In this document: positions 11,001 to 21,479 of the stretch, piece by piece | Layout: the number at the start of each line of letters is the position of its first letter | Numbering within the stretch: the stretch's first letter is position 1 | DNA from: Chitinophagaceae bacterium | GTDB taxonomy: Bacteria > Bacteroidota > Bacteroidia > Chitinophagales > Chitinophagaceae | DNA length: 64,000 nucleotides | Direction: 5' to 3' | NCBI GenBank assembly: GCA_022841365.1 | Contig: JALHRP010000009.1 | Coordinates: forward strand, 35,598 to 99,597 | Translations under genes and position numbers: made by a program | Notes under the pieces: model-generated | What the model was told of the DNA's origin: nothing | Databases searched by the model: none | The model's input: only the letters and a program-made list of their open reading frames with translations

Positions 11001-11030
11001 TTTGCCGATAATACAGAAACCCTATATTTG
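11001..11030 (+). promoter_or_regulatory. Bacteroidota-type promoter for SusC/SusD operon
   Basis: TTTG (11001-11004) - 18 nt - TATATTTG (11023-11030), matching the TTTG/TAnnTTTG consensus, 30 nt upstream of the SusC ATG. Confidence 0.65.
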
Positions 11031-11059
11031 AAGCGAAATCTTAATCTAAATCAATCAAC

Positions 11060-14000
11060 ATGAGAAAAAAGCTATCCATCCTCACTGGAGTGCTGCTGCT
11101 GTGTTTTCAGCTGGCTATGGCACAAACAGTAGATGTGTCCGGTAAGGTTACGGACGACAAAGGAAATCCGGTTGCAAATGCTTCTGTTACTGAAAGAGGT
11201 ACAAACAATGGTACCACAACAGATGCAGGCGGTATTTTCAAATTAAGTGTAAAGAAAAATTCTACACTTGAAATTTCAAGCATCGGTTTTGAAACATTAA
11301 GACTTTCTGCCGGTAATGGCGGAACAGTTAATGTTCAACTCGTAAATGCCAACACAAGTCTTACAGAGGTGGTTGTTACCGCTTCGGGTATTAAGCGTGA
11401 AAAGAAAGCCCTTGGTTATTCAGTGGCTTCCGTTGGTAAAAAAGATCTTGAACTCCGTCCGGATGGTGACGTTGTTCGTGTATTAAATGGTAAAGCTCCC
11501 GGTGTTGATATCATGGGTGCCAGCGGTCTTTCAGGATCGGGTACACGTATCATCATTCGTGGTGTAAATACAATTACCGGTAATGCTACTCCTTTATTTG
11601 TTGTAGATGGTGTTCCTTTTGATGCCACTACCAACTCACAGGCGAGCTTTGTATACGGTAACCAAACATCCAGCCGTTTTCTTGATCTGGATCCAAACAA
11701 CATTGAAAGTATTGATGTATTAAAAGGTTTGAGTGCAACTACACGTTATGGTGAATTAGGCCGTAATGGTGTGGTATTGATTACCACTAAATCCGGTTCA
11801 GGTCGTAAGATCAATAAGAAACTGGAAGTAAGTGTAAGTCAGTCGTTCTTTACAAATCAGGTTGCCAACCTGCCTGAGTATACTCAGCAATACGGTAATG
11901 GTTTTGATATGGATCTCGGTTTGGCGTTCTTCAGTAACTGGGGAGCTAAATTTACCGATCCTCCGAGAAAAGTGCCTCATCCATACAGCCGTGCTGCTTT
12001 AAACGTGGCTTTGCCTCAGTACATCGGGGCACAATACGATTATAAATTTTATAACAGTGTACCACGTTTCTTCCGTACAGGCTTAATCAGCACTACATCT
12101 GTTAATGCTGCAGGAAGTTCTGCAAACAGCTCATTTAATATCAACTATTCTTATATGGATGATAAAGGCTTTACGCCCGGTAACAACCTGTTTAAGAATA
12201 ACCTCAGCGTTGGTGGTACAACTAAACTGAATAACAATATCAGCATTGGTTCTACTTTTAACTATTCAACTACTGATTTCCGCACTCCGCCGGTAGCTAC
12301 CAGCTTTGGTAGTAACCCAAGTGCTTCATCTGTATTTGGAAACCTTATTTATACGCCAACTGCAGTTGATTTGATGGGTCTTGAATATGAGAACCCCATT
12401 GATAAATCATCTATCTATTACAGAAACGGTAATGATATTCAAAACCCTAACTGGACAGTAAGAAATGGTTTCTCCGGTCAAAAAATCAATCGTATTTATG
12501 GCCAGGTGAATGCACAATACGACATCACCAAGAATTTCTTTGTCATGTACCGTTATGGTTTTGATCAATACTCAGACTATAACTTCCTTTCTCAAAATAA
12601 AGGTGGTGTTGTTGGTGGTAATGATTATCAGTTAGGTATTCACAGAACTGTAAACGGTTACAACAACATTACCAACCATGAAGTAATGGGTAACTGGAAA
12701 ACTGAGTTCGGTGAAAACTTCCGTTTAAATGTTGAAGGTGGTTTACAGTCTTACAAACGTGCATACGAGCAAACCGGTTTAAAGAGTACCCAGCAATTGG
12801 TGTATGGTCTTTTCAACCACAACAACTTTCTTATACAAGAGCGTTTAGGCGAAGGTGGTAATGCATTAGATTACAGAGAGTCTACACAGTCTATCGGTAT
12901 TTTTGGTTTTGCAAACCTTGCTTACAAAGAGTTTTTATATGTAACAGCAGGTGGACGTAACAGCTGGTCATCAAATCTCGAAAAAGCAAACCGCAGTATT
13001 TTTTATCCTAACGTAACCGCATCATTTATCCCAACAACTGCTTTCAAAGGTCTGGAGAACAGTAAAGTGGTGAATTATCTGAAGGTTCGTGCAGGATTCT
13101 CAACAAGTGCAAACTTTGGTGTTCCTTATGCTACACGCCCAACTCTTATACTCGGACCACGTGTATTTGAAGATCGTGGAGGTACACCAATCAGCACAAA
13201 TGCAATTTCAAACCGTTTGCCAAATCCGGATTTAAAGCCTGAGTTGCAAAAGGAATTTGAAATTGGTACTGAAGCAAGACTCTTCAATAACCGTTTAAAT
13301 CTTGATCTTACTTTTTATAACAGAATAGCAGATAACCAGATTCTTGATCGTGAATTGGATCCATCAGGAGGTTTTACTGTAACGTCTATTAACGCAGGTG
13401 CTGTAACAACAAAAGGTATTGAAGCAGGTGTTGGATATACAGTTGTACGTGGTAAAAACTGGAAGTGGCAGTTAGATGCGAACTTTACTTTATACCGCAG
13501 CCGTGTGTATGATTTACCTGCTGAAATTGAAAGAATTGCTGTTGCAGGATTTTCAAACCAAGGTGCTTTTGCCATCAATGGTAAACCCTTAGGTGCTCTT
13601 TACGGAACAGTTACTGCAAGAGAACCTAAAACAGGCGAGCGTCTTGTAAATGCACAGGGTGGCTATGTTTCTTCTCCTGATATTGATTATCTCGGCAGCC
13701 CTATTCCTGATTATAAATTAACAGGTATCAGTACTTTAAGCTGGAAGAGCTTCAGTTTCCGTATGCAGTGGGATTTCACCAAAGGTGGAAAGATTCTTGC
13801 ATATACTCCCGGTACTTTGTTAGGACGTGGTGTAACAAAAGATACCGATTTCGATCGTTTGTTGCCAATTATATTGCCAGGTGTTGATGCAAATGGTAAT
13901 CCTAACAATGTACAGGTCAGTTCTTCAACTGCTTACTTTAACAACTTGAGCGGTTTCTTTGGAATGGACGATCTGATTACTTATGATGCAACTGTTATCC

Positions 14001-14242
14001 GTTTGAGAGAAGCTTCATTGAGTTACAATCTTCCAGAAGGGATATTGAAAAAATCGCCTTTCGGCAGTGCTTCTATTGTTGTTTCGGGACAGAATTTATG
14101 GTATCTGGCACCAAATTTTCCGAAGTATACCAATTTTGATCCTGAAACATCAAGTTTGGGAGCAGGTAACTTTAATGGTTTAGAATACCTCTCAGGACCA
14201 ACCTCTCGCCGTATGGGAGTTAGTCTTCGTGTAACTTTCTAA
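11060..14242 (+). CDS. SusC/RagA family TonB-linked outer membrane protein
   Basis: CarboxypepD_reg-like N-terminus VSGKVTDDKGNPVANASVTERGTNNGTTTDAGG; plug SGIKREKKALGYSV, GLSGSGTRIIIRGVNTITGNATPLFVVDGVP, NNIESIDVLKGLSATTRYGELGRNGVVLITTK. Confidence 0.96.
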   Translation: MRKKLSILTGVLLLCFQLAMAQTVDVSGKVTDDKGNPVANASVTERGTNNGTTTDAGGIFKLSVKKNSTLEISSIGFETLRLSAGNGGTVNVQLVNANTSLTEVVVTASGIKREKKALGYSVASVGKKDLELRPDGDVVRVLNGKAPGVDIMGASGLSGSGTRIIIRGVNTITGNATPLFVVDGVPFDATTNSQASFVYGNQTSSRFLDLDPNNIESIDVLKGLSATTRYGELGRNGVVLITTKSGSGRKINKKLEVSVSQSFFTNQVANLPEYTQQYGNGFDMDLGLAFFSNWGAKFTDPPRKVPHPYSRAALNVALPQYIGAQYDYKFYNSVPRFFRTGLISTTSVNAAGSSANSSFNINYSYMDDKGFTPGNNLFKNNLSVGGTTKLNNNISIGSTFNYSTTDFRTPPVATSFGSNPSASSVFGNLIYTPTAVDLMGLEYENPIDKSSIYYRNGNDIQNPNWTVRNGFSGQKINRIYGQVNAQYDITKNFFVMYRYGFDQYSDYNFLSQNKGGVVGGNDYQLGIHRTVNGYNNITNHEVMGNWKTEFGENFRLNVEGGLQSYKRAYEQTGLKSTQQLVYGLFNHNNFLIQERLGEGGNALDYRESTQSIGIFGFANLAYKEFLYVTAGGRNSWSSNLEKANRSIFYPNVTASFIPTTAFKGLENSKVVNYLKVRAGFSTSANFGVPYATRPTLILGPRVFEDRGGTPISTNAISNRLPNPDLKPELQKEFEIGTEARLFNNRLNLDLTFYNRIADNQILDRELDPSGGFTVTSINAGAVTTKGIEAGVGYTVVRGKNWKWQLDANFTLYRSRVYDLPAEIERIAVAGFSNQGAFAINGKPLGALYGTVTAREPKTGERLVNAQGGYVSSPDIDYLGSPIPDYKLTGISTLSWKSFSFRMQWDFTKGGKILAYTPGTLLGRGVTKDTDFDRLLPIILPGVDANGNPNNVQVSSSTAYFNNLSGFFGMDDLITYDATVIRLREASLSYNLPEGILKKSPFGSASIVVSGQNLWYLAPNFPKYTNFDPETSSLGAGNFNGLEYLSGPTSRRMGVSLRVTF

Positions 14243-14254
14243 TGATAAGCTAAA

Positions 14255-15964
14255 TTGAAAAAAATGAAAAAATTATTAATTATAACAGGAATGCTTCTAT
14301 CGCTGGGGAGCTGCAAAAAACTGGATAATTTGTTGGTGAACCCCAACGCTCCGGATCCCAGTACGGCAAATACTGATCTTTATTTCACTCAGGTTCAGTT
14401 AAGTTTTGCCGGATTTTTTAACGGTGCCTCAAGCAATGGCATGGAGCTGACACGCATGATTATCATGTATGGGCCTAATTACCAGAATGCTTATGGACCA
14501 ACTTCTTATGATGGCTTGTGGAGCAATGCTTATACAGGTATTTTTAAACACGCCAATGAGATGATTTCAATCGGTACAAATCAAAAAAAGTATGTGCATG
14601 TAGGAATTACAAAAATTCTGAAAGCTTATACCATGATGACATTGGTTGATATGTTTGGTGATGTTCCTTACACCGAAGCTAATTTGGGAAGTTCTAATAC
14701 CAATCCTAAAGCAGATAAAGGTGTTGACATTTATGCTAAAGCAATTGTTTTGTTAGATGAAGCAATTGTTGATTTGGCCAGAACAGGACCATCAGGATAT
14801 CCAGGATCTTTAGATTTGTTCTATGCTACTGGTAGCGCAGCAGGTACTGCAAACTGGAGAAGAGTTGCAAAAACACTCAAACTTCGTGCATACATGAACA
14901 CTCGTCTGGTACAAAATAATGCAACTGCTATTCAGGCATTACTTACTGAAAATGATCTGATCAATACAAAAGCGCAGGATTTTGAATTTAAATACGGTTC
15001 AAAAGTATCAAATCCAAATACCCGTCACCCAAGGTATTCAGGTAACTATACTCCGGGAGGTAACGCAGGGGATTATATTGGTACACATTTCCTTTGGACA
15101 GTAAGTACAGAAAGAGGAGCTGGTGCAAATGCAGATCCAAGACTTCGTTATTATTTTTACCGTCAGGTAACAAATAATGCACAGGTAACGCCTAACTCAT
15201 CTTCTTGCTCTGTTGAAACACGCCCTGCACATTATACAACCGGTTCCACTAATCCTTATACAGGTACAACCTATGACATGCCTTTCTGTTTGGTTGCAAA
15301 TGGAACATCTGGTCTTTGGGGCCGTGATCATGGAGATAACTCCGGTATTCCGCCAGATGGTAACCTGCGTACAACTGTAGGGATTTATCCTTTCGGTGGT
15401 GAAATTGATGAAGCACAGGCTACACGTGTAAGTTTAGATCGTGGTGCCCGTGGTGCCGGTATCCAGCCCATCTGGCAAAGTGCATTTACAGATTTCTTAC
15501 GTGCAGAAGCTGCATTGGCAGGTATTGTTGCTGCTGATCCAAAAGTTGCACTTGAATCAGGTATGCGTAAATCAATTGATAAAGTAATTACTTACCCTGC
15601 AACTGTGAATGTACCTGTAGCTGCTGCTACCGTTCCAACTCAGGCAAGAATTGATGGCCTTGTATCAAGGGTGTTAAACGCTTACGATCTGGCTGCTAAT
15701 AACAGTGACAGGTATGACGTGATTATGAAAGAATACTATGTTGCTCTCTGGGGTAATGGTATTGATGCGTATAATATGTATCGCAGAACAGGTAAGCCTG
15801 GTAATTTCCAGTTTACAAAAATTGCAAACCCCGGTTCATTTATCCGTTCGTTCCTGTATCCAAGTGTTTACGTGAATCTGAACCTGAATGCAACACAAAA
15901 ACCAGGAACAGGTGTTGAAACACCGGTTTTCTGGGATAATAACCCTGCAACACTCTTCAGATAA
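14255..15964 (+). CDS. SusD/RagB family nutrient-binding outer membrane lipoprotein
   Basis: Lipobox LLSLGSC; ILKAYTMMTLVDMFGDVPYTEA; adjacent to SusC. Confidence 0.93.
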   Translation: MKKMKKLLIITGMLLSLGSCKKLDNLLVNPNAPDPSTANTDLYFTQVQLSFAGFFNGASSNGMELTRMIIMYGPNYQNAYGPTSYDGLWSNAYTGIFKHANEMISIGTNQKKYVHVGITKILKAYTMMTLVDMFGDVPYTEANLGSSNTNPKADKGVDIYAKAIVLLDEAIVDLARTGPSGYPGSLDLFYATGSAAGTANWRRVAKTLKLRAYMNTRLVQNNATAIQALLTENDLINTKAQDFEFKYGSKVSNPNTRHPRYSGNYTPGGNAGDYIGTHFLWTVSTERGAGANADPRLRYYFYRQVTNNAQVTPNSSSCSVETRPAHYTTGSTNPYTGTTYDMPFCLVANGTSGLWGRDHGDNSGIPPDGNLRTTVGIYPFGGEIDEAQATRVSLDRGARGAGIQPIWQSAFTDFLRAEAALAGIVAADPKVALESGMRKSIDKVITYPATVNVPVAAATVPTQARIDGLVSRVLNAYDLAANNSDRYDVIMKEYYVALWGNGIDAYNMYRRTGKPGNFQFTKIANPGSFIRSFLYPSVYVNLNLNATQKPGTGVETPVFWDNNPATLFR

Positions 15965-15977
15965 TTCAAAAAAATAA

Positions 15978-16865
15978 ATGAATATGAAAAAAATAAATTT
16001 TTTAATGCTTGCGACGGTTGCCTTGGCTCTGCTGCTTCAATCTTGTGAAAAGAAAGAAGTATTGGGCAACTTCGATTCGCTGGGTGTAGGCTCTTACCTT
16101 ACCCTTGAAAAAGCAAATAAGGTAACATTGGATTATTCCCAAATCAATAACGAATCTGTAAGCATTACTGTAAAAGAATTCGGTTCCGCTATAGATAAAG
16201 TGATTGTTTATGTTACCGCAGGAGGTGCAACACTGAACAAAGCAAACTGGAAAAAGATAAAGGAGTACACCTACACAAGTGGTGCACCTCTTGATCTGGT
16301 TGTAAGAGCTACTGAAATTGCTACTGCGTTAGGCACTACCCCTTCAGCTTTAAATCCCGGAACTGCTTATACTTTGTATAATCAGGTTATTACCAAAGAT
16401 GGTAAAACCTATGATGCGGTAAACACAGTAGGTGCATTGGCCAGCAATCCCAACTACAGAGCTTCTACAACATGGAGTGCAAACGTAGTTTGTCCTTTCG
16501 TTGCTACAGGTTTTCCCGGAAACTTCGTAGTACGGGAAGATGAGTGGGCCGATTGGGGACCCGGTGATGTTGTTACTGTAACTTCTGCTACAGCAAACTC
16601 CATAGCTTTAAGAGCTTACCCAAATCCGGCTTACGGATCATTTATAGCTGACATAACAGTGAATATTGCTGCTGCAACAGGTATTGCAACTGTAACAAAC
16701 CAAACTTATGGTAACTACGGTCCAAACGTAGCGGCAACAACAGTTGGTACATCTAACTTTGTGTTTGCCTGTACCGGTACAATTGATTTACGTTTAAATC
16801 ATCACGTACCAGGTGCTCCTACTTCCAGCTATGGTACATACTGGATCCGCTTAACCAAGCAATAA
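15978..16865 (+). CDS. Lipoprotein encoded third in the SusC/D operon
   Basis: LALLLQSCEKKE lipobox, 13 bp after SusD stop, same strand, followed by terminator. Confidence 0.65.
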   Translation: MNMKKINFLMLATVALALLLQSCEKKEVLGNFDSLGVGSYLTLEKANKVTLDYSQINNESVSITVKEFGSAIDKVIVYVTAGGATLNKANWKKIKEYTYTSGAPLDLVVRATEIATALGTTPSALNPGTAYTLYNQVITKDGKTYDAVNTVGALASNPNYRASTTWSANVVCPFVATGFPGNFVVREDEWADWGPGDVVTVTSATANSIALRAYPNPAYGSFIADITVNIAAATGIATVTNQTYGNYGPNVAATTVGTSNFVFACTGTIDLRLNHHVPGAPTSSYGTYWIRLTKQ

Positions 16866-16894
16866 TTTTCTGTGATCTGATCATTGAAAATAAA

Positions 16895-16932
16895 ATAGAA
16901 AAAAGGCTGTCTCAAAAGAGGCGGCCTTTTTT
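16895..16932 (+). terminator. Intrinsic terminator after SusC/D operon
   Basis: AAAAGGCTGTCTC-AAAA-GAGGCGGCCTTTTTT (G-U containing stem plus T-run). Confidence 0.75.
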
Positions 16933-16980
16933 CATTATTATTGCAGTTATCACTTAATTTTATCCCCTATAATTTACGTT

Positions 16981-17955
16981 ATGCCATCACTTGAAAATCG
17001 TCAGTTTATAGAAATTGAAAAGCCCATTAAAGAATTGGTTGATGAACTGAAAGAGATCAGACAACGGTCTGAAAAAAATTCGAAAGTTGATTATTCCTCT
17101 ACCATTCAGCAACTGGAGCAAAATATTCTTGAAAAAAGGAAAGAAATTACACTGCACCTGAACAGTTGGCAAAAGGTACAGATGAGCCGCCATCCGGATC
17201 GTCCGTATACGTTGAAATACATTGATAAAATGTGTACCAATTTTGTAGAAATTTATGGAGACAGAGGTGTGAAAGATGATAAAGCAATGGTGGGTGGATT
17301 TGCACAGCTCGATGGAGAAACTGTGATGATCATTGGTCAGCAAAAAGGCATCAACACAAAAATGCGGCAGCTGCGCAATTTTGGTATGGCCAATCCGGAA
17401 GGATACAGAAAAGCACTTCGCTTAATGAAACTTGCTGAGAAATTTAATAAGCCGGTTATTACATTAATTGATACGCCGGGTGCGTACCCCGGTCTGGAAG
17501 CAGAGGAAAGAGGACAAGGTGAAGCCATTGCAAGAAATATTTATGAAATGATTCGCTTAAAAGTTCCGGTGATTTGCGTTGTGATTGGCGAGGGAGCAAG
17601 CGGAGGCGCATTAGGTATTGGTGTTGGAGATAAAGTACTGATGCTGGAGAATACCTGGTATACAGTCATTTCTCCTGAGAGCTGCAGTTCTATCCTGTGG
17701 CGCAGCTGGGATAAGAAAGAAGTTGCGGCAGAACAATTAAAGCTTACACCCGATTATATGCACGGCTTTGGAATCGTTGATGGCATTGTACCCGAACCTG
17801 CAGGTGGCGCACATTGGGATTATGATGAAGCAGCACAATTACTGAAAAAAGAACTGATTCCTCTTTTGAAAGATTTGAAGAATAAAGATGTAAATGAACG
17901 GATCAATCAACGAATTGAGCGTTATAGCAAGATGGGATTTTGGGATGAATTGTAA
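16981..17955 (+). CDS. accA: Acetyl-CoA carboxylase carboxyltransferase subunit alpha
   Basis: [13 protein letters not shown]..., [73 protein letters not shown]. Confidence 0.97.
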   Translation: MPSLENRQFIEIEKPIKELVDELKEIRQRSEKNSKVDYSSTIQQLEQNILEKRKEITLHLNSWQKVQMSRHPDRPYTLKYIDKMCTNFVEIYGDRGVKDDKAMVGGFAQLDGETVMIIGQQKGINTKMRQLRNFGMANPEGYRKALRLMKLAEKFNKPVITLIDTPGAYPGLEAEERGQGEAIARNIYEMIRLKVPVICVVIGEGASGGALGIGVGDKVLMLENTWYTVISPESCSSILWRSWDKKEVAAEQLKLTPDYMHGFGIVDGIVPEPAGGAHWDYDEAAQLLKKELIPLLKDLKNKDVNERINQRIERYSKMGFWDEL

Positions 17956-17990
17956 TTCGGTAAACTAAAATATTTAAGAACGAAATAAAT

Positions 17991-18890
17991 ATGCAAGTAA
18001 GAGAACAGCTTCGTGGAACAGGTGTTGCATTGGTTACTCCATTTAAAAGTAATATGGAGATTGACTTTGTTGCCCTTGAACGTGTCATTAATTTTGTAAT
18101 TGAGAACGGTGCGGAATATGTTGTTACACTTGGTACAACAGGTGAAACTCCAACACTGAGTAAAGAAGAAAAAATAGAATTGATACAGGTTACATACCAG
18201 ATTGTTGCAGCCAGAGTACCTGTTGTTGTTGGTATTGGCGGTAATAACACGCTTACGTTAATTAAAGATCTGGAAAATTTCCCCCTGCAAAAAGCTGTAG
18301 CTGTTTTAAGCGCAAGCCCTTATTACAACAAACCTTCACAGGAGGGGATCTATCAGCATTACAAAGCATTGGCCGAAGTTTCGCCACTGCCAATCATTTT
18401 ATATAACGTTCCGGGCAGAACAGGGCGCAATATCAGCGCATCAACTACATTAAGACTGGCAAATGAATGTTCTAATATTGTTGGAATAAAAGAAGCCAGT
18501 GGTGATATGGTTCAATGTATGCAGTTGTTAAAGGATAAGCCCGCCGATTTTTTTGTTGTAAGTGGTGATGATAACCTGGCTTTACCCCAGATTGCATGTG
18601 GTATGGAAGGCGTGATTAGTGTTGCTGCCAACTGTTTTCCAAAAGAGTTCAGCGATATGGTGCGTGCTTCATTGAAGGGCGATTTTGCTGCAGCAAAAAA
18701 AATCAACGACCAGCTGCTCGAAGGATATGATTTATTGTTTGCAGAAAATAATCCGGCCGGAGTAAAAGCATTTTTATCCGAGTTGGGCATTATTGAAAAT
18801 AATCTGCGGTTACCGGTTGTACCTTTATCAGACAACCTGCATCAGTCTGTAAAAAAGTATTTGCAAAAAAACTTGCAACATACAGCCTGA
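17991..18890 (+). CDS. dapA: 4-hydroxy-tetrahydrodipicolinate synthase
   Basis: GTGVALVTPF, TLGTTGETPTLSKEE, PYYNKPSQEGIYQHYKALAE, LYNVPGRTGRNIS, GIKEASGD. Confidence 0.96.
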   Translation: MQVREQLRGTGVALVTPFKSNMEIDFVALERVINFVIENGAEYVVTLGTTGETPTLSKEEKIELIQVTYQIVAARVPVVVGIGGNNTLTLIKDLENFPLQKAVAVLSASPYYNKPSQEGIYQHYKALAEVSPLPIILYNVPGRTGRNISASTTLRLANECSNIVGIKEASGDMVQCMQLLKDKPADFFVVSGDDNLALPQIACGMEGVISVAANCFPKEFSDMVRASLKGDFAAAKKINDQLLEGYDLLFAENNPAGVKAFLSELGIIENNLRLPVVPLSDNLHQSVKKYLQKNLQHTA

Positions 18891-18900
18891 TTCATTTATC

Positions 18901-20055
18901 ATGCTGCAAAAAAACTTTCTTTCAAAAATAGTTCGGTTGCTTTCTGCAACTTTTTTGCTGTGCAGTTTCAGTTCTGCACAGCACCTTGTACGATTTGAAA
19001 TTGATCAGTATCCTGCAGGGCATTCAAATGACAGTTTCTTTTTTGCCGGAAATATTAATGGCTGGAATCCTGGTGTATCCAGTTATGCTTTTATCAGAAA
19101 TAAAGACGGAAAACTCGTTGCAGAACTAAAGGGAGTTGCGCCCGGCCTGCTTGAATTTAAAGTAACCCGTGGTTCATGGAAAACTGTTGAAGCTTCAAAA
19201 AACGGGGCATCTGTTTCGAACCGTATAGCCCGTATCAGTTCCGATACGATCATAAAAATTAATATCGCTGCCTGGGCTGATGATTTCCCCGGCAGGCCTC
19301 CGGTATCTACCAGAAGTAAAAATGTATTTGTAATTGATACATCTTTTTTTATTCCACAACTGAACAGAAAAAGACGCATATGGGTTTATCTGCCGGAAGA
19401 TTATGTGTTTACAAACAAACGGTATGCTGTAACGTACATGCACGACGGACAAAATTTGTTTGATGCAGTTACATCTTCTTTTGGTGAATGGGGTGTTGAT
19501 GAAATGATGGATTCAGTTAAACCTAGAAAACAAAACATCATTGTAGGTATTGATCATGGGGGAAATCAACGGTTAACCGAATACAACCCGTATAACTCAA
19601 AGTTTGGTAATGGAGAAGGTGACGGTTATGTTGATTTTTTGGTGCAAACATTAAAGCCATATATTGATCGTACGTACCGTACAAAAACGGGAAAAGAATC
19701 TACAGCAATTGCAGGCAGTTCCATGGGCGGCTTAATTTCCTTGTATGCCGTGTTGAAATATCCTGATGTATTTGGTGCAGCAGGAATTTTTTCTCCTGCT
19801 TTCTGGATAGCACCGGAATTAAAAAATAAAATTGACAGTGTAAAGCAGATAACTGCTGCATTGTATTTTGTTTGCGGAGAATTGGAAAGCGATAGTATGG
19901 TGCCGGATATGAAAGCCGTATACAACAGCATAAAACTAAAAGGAAATAAACGCATGTTTTACAGGCAGGTTCCTTTAGGTAAACATCAGGAAATCTTTTG
20001 GCGTAATGAATTGCCTGGTTTTTATCAATGGTTGCTCATTCATCAAACCAAATAA
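18901..20055 (+). CDS. Esterase-D-like alpha/beta hydrolase with N-terminal CBM48-like domain
   Basis: FFAGNINGWNPGVSSYAF; RRIWVYLPEDYVFTNKRYAVTYMHDGQNLFD; STAIAGSSMGGLISLYAVLKYPDVFGAAGIFSPAFW (nucleophile elbow). Confidence 0.85.
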   Translation: MLQKNFLSKIVRLLSATFLLCSFSSAQHLVRFEIDQYPAGHSNDSFFFAGNINGWNPGVSSYAFIRNKDGKLVAELKGVAPGLLEFKVTRGSWKTVEASKNGASVSNRIARISSDTIIKINIAAWADDFPGRPPVSTRSKNVFVIDTSFFIPQLNRKRRIWVYLPEDYVFTNKRYAVTYMHDGQNLFDAVTSSFGEWGVDEMMDSVKPRKQNIIVGIDHGGNQRLTEYNPYNSKFGNGEGDGYVDFLVQTLKPYIDRTYRTKTGKESTAIAGSSMGGLISLYAVLKYPDVFGAAGIFSPAFWIAPELKNKIDSVKQITAALYFVCGELESDSMVPDMKAVYNSIKLKGNKRMFYRQVPLGKHQEIFWRNELPGFYQWLLIHQTK

Positions 20056-20945
20056 GTTGTTCCTTCTCTTGCAAGTTCAGTATTGCTGAAGATTTCTCTT
20101 GCCTCCAGTTCAAACGACTCAAGATGTTCAAATTTAGCTGAGAAATGACCGATTAATAATTTTTGAACATTTGCTTTCAGTGCAATTGCAGCAGCCTGTT
20201 TAGTGGTAGAATGAAATCGTTCCGCTGCCTTCTCTGCAAACACAGCCGGGTAAGTACTTTCATGATAAATCAAATCTATCTGCTCTACAATTTTAGCCAG
20301 TTGCTCATCATAAATTGTATCTGCACAAAATGCATAGCTTTTAGGTTTGCTGTTTTCTGAGGTCAGCAGTTCATTTTTTATGCTGGTCCCGTCTGCACTT
20401 ATATAATCTTCTCCGTTTTGCAGTCTGTTATAAAAAGTAACAGGTACTTCATATGTTCTTACCTGATCAATATTCAGTTTCCGGAGATTTCTTTTTTCAC
20501 GTATAATAAAACCCCAGCAGGGTATGCGGTGTTTGGTTTCAAAACATTCAACGGTATAATGCTTTGCATCCAGCAATAAACCTTGTTCTTTTATTGGATG
20601 AAATGTAAACTCATACGGAAGTTTAGTGTCGGCAAGCTTTAATTGCAGAGCAATCAACTCTTGAAGCGGAGCCGGTCCGTAAAGATGAAGCGGTTGAATA
20701 CGCCCAAGCAAAGCAAAACTGCTCAACAACCCGATCAGCCCAAAATAATGATCACCGTGGAGGTGTGAAATAAAAATATGATTAATCCGGCTGCGTTTAA
20801 TCCTGTAGTTTAATATTTGTATTTGAGTGCCTTCACCACAGTCGAACATCAGCAACTCATCCGCTGTGGTGATAATTTGAGAAGTAGGGTGCCGGCCAAA
20901 TGCAGGAATAGCAGAGTTATTTCCAAGTATTGTTACTGCCAGCAT
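20043..20945 (-). CDS. rnz: Ribonuclease Z
   Basis: LGNNSAIPAFGRHPTSQ, FDCGEGTQIQ, IFISHLHGDHYFGLIGLLS, YHESTYPAVFAEKAAERFHSTTKQAA. Confidence 0.95.
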   Translation of the reverse strand: MLAVTILGNNSAIPAFGRHPTSQIITTADELLMFDCGEGTQIQILNYRIKRSRINHIFISHLHGDHYFGLIGLLSSFALLGRIQPLHLYGPAPLQELIALQLKLADTKLPYEFTFHPIKEQGLLLDAKHYTVECFETKHRIPCWGFIIREKRNLRKLNIDQVRTYEVPVTFYNRLQNGEDYISADGTSIKNELLTSENSKPKSYAFCADTIYDEQLAKIVEQIDLIYHESTYPAVFAEKAAERFHSTTKQAAAIALKANVQKLLIGHFSAKFEHLESFELEAREIFSNTELAREGTTYLV

Positions 20946-21017
20946 GCCTGATGTTAAATTTTAAGGGTTCTGTATAAGTAAATGTAAATGACTTTTTGTT
21001 GAGAAATAACGGCTGCT

Positions 21018-21395
21018 TTACGTTTCATCGTCAAACAATTCTCTTTCAATTTCTTCCATTTGAACAATATCCCATGCTTCGCTTTCAGTAGGTGTATAAT
21101 TCAGAAGTTCGAGAAGTTCAAATTGTTCAAAACAGCTTTCTACCTGAGAGTTCATTTCACACACCACAAAAGAATTTTCCTGTTCATAAAATTGTTGTTG
21201 ACCGGCAAGAATACATTCTGCTGATGCTTTGTCAAGTTCAGTAACCTCCTTCAGATTTAAAACAATGTTTTTTACATCCTTTTTAAGACAGGAAAGCAAC
21301 AATTGACTGAGTTCTCCTGTCATATTTTCAGTAACCGAGCTTTCAAGTGGGGTAATTACATGAAATTTTTCCTTGGTATCAATTTTGACATTCAT
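21018..21395 (-). CDS. STAS-domain (anti-sigma-factor-antagonist-like) protein
   Basis: LLSCLKKDVKNIVLNLKEVTELDKASAECILAGQQQFYEQENSFVVCEMNSQVESCFEQFELLELLNYTPTESEA; STAS-like layout. Confidence 0.7.
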   Translation of the reverse strand: MNVKIDTKEKFHVITPLESSVTENMTGELSQLLLSCLKKDVKNIVLNLKEVTELDKASAECILAGQQQFYEQENSFVVCEMNSQVESCFEQFELLELLNYTPTESEAWDIVQMEEIERELFDDET

Positions 21396-21479
21396 AGTTT
21401 TATTAACAGATAGTGTGTAACTTATAGCTAATTGCAGTCAAATTTATTCGTTATAATTGTAAAAACCGAATATCCCATT

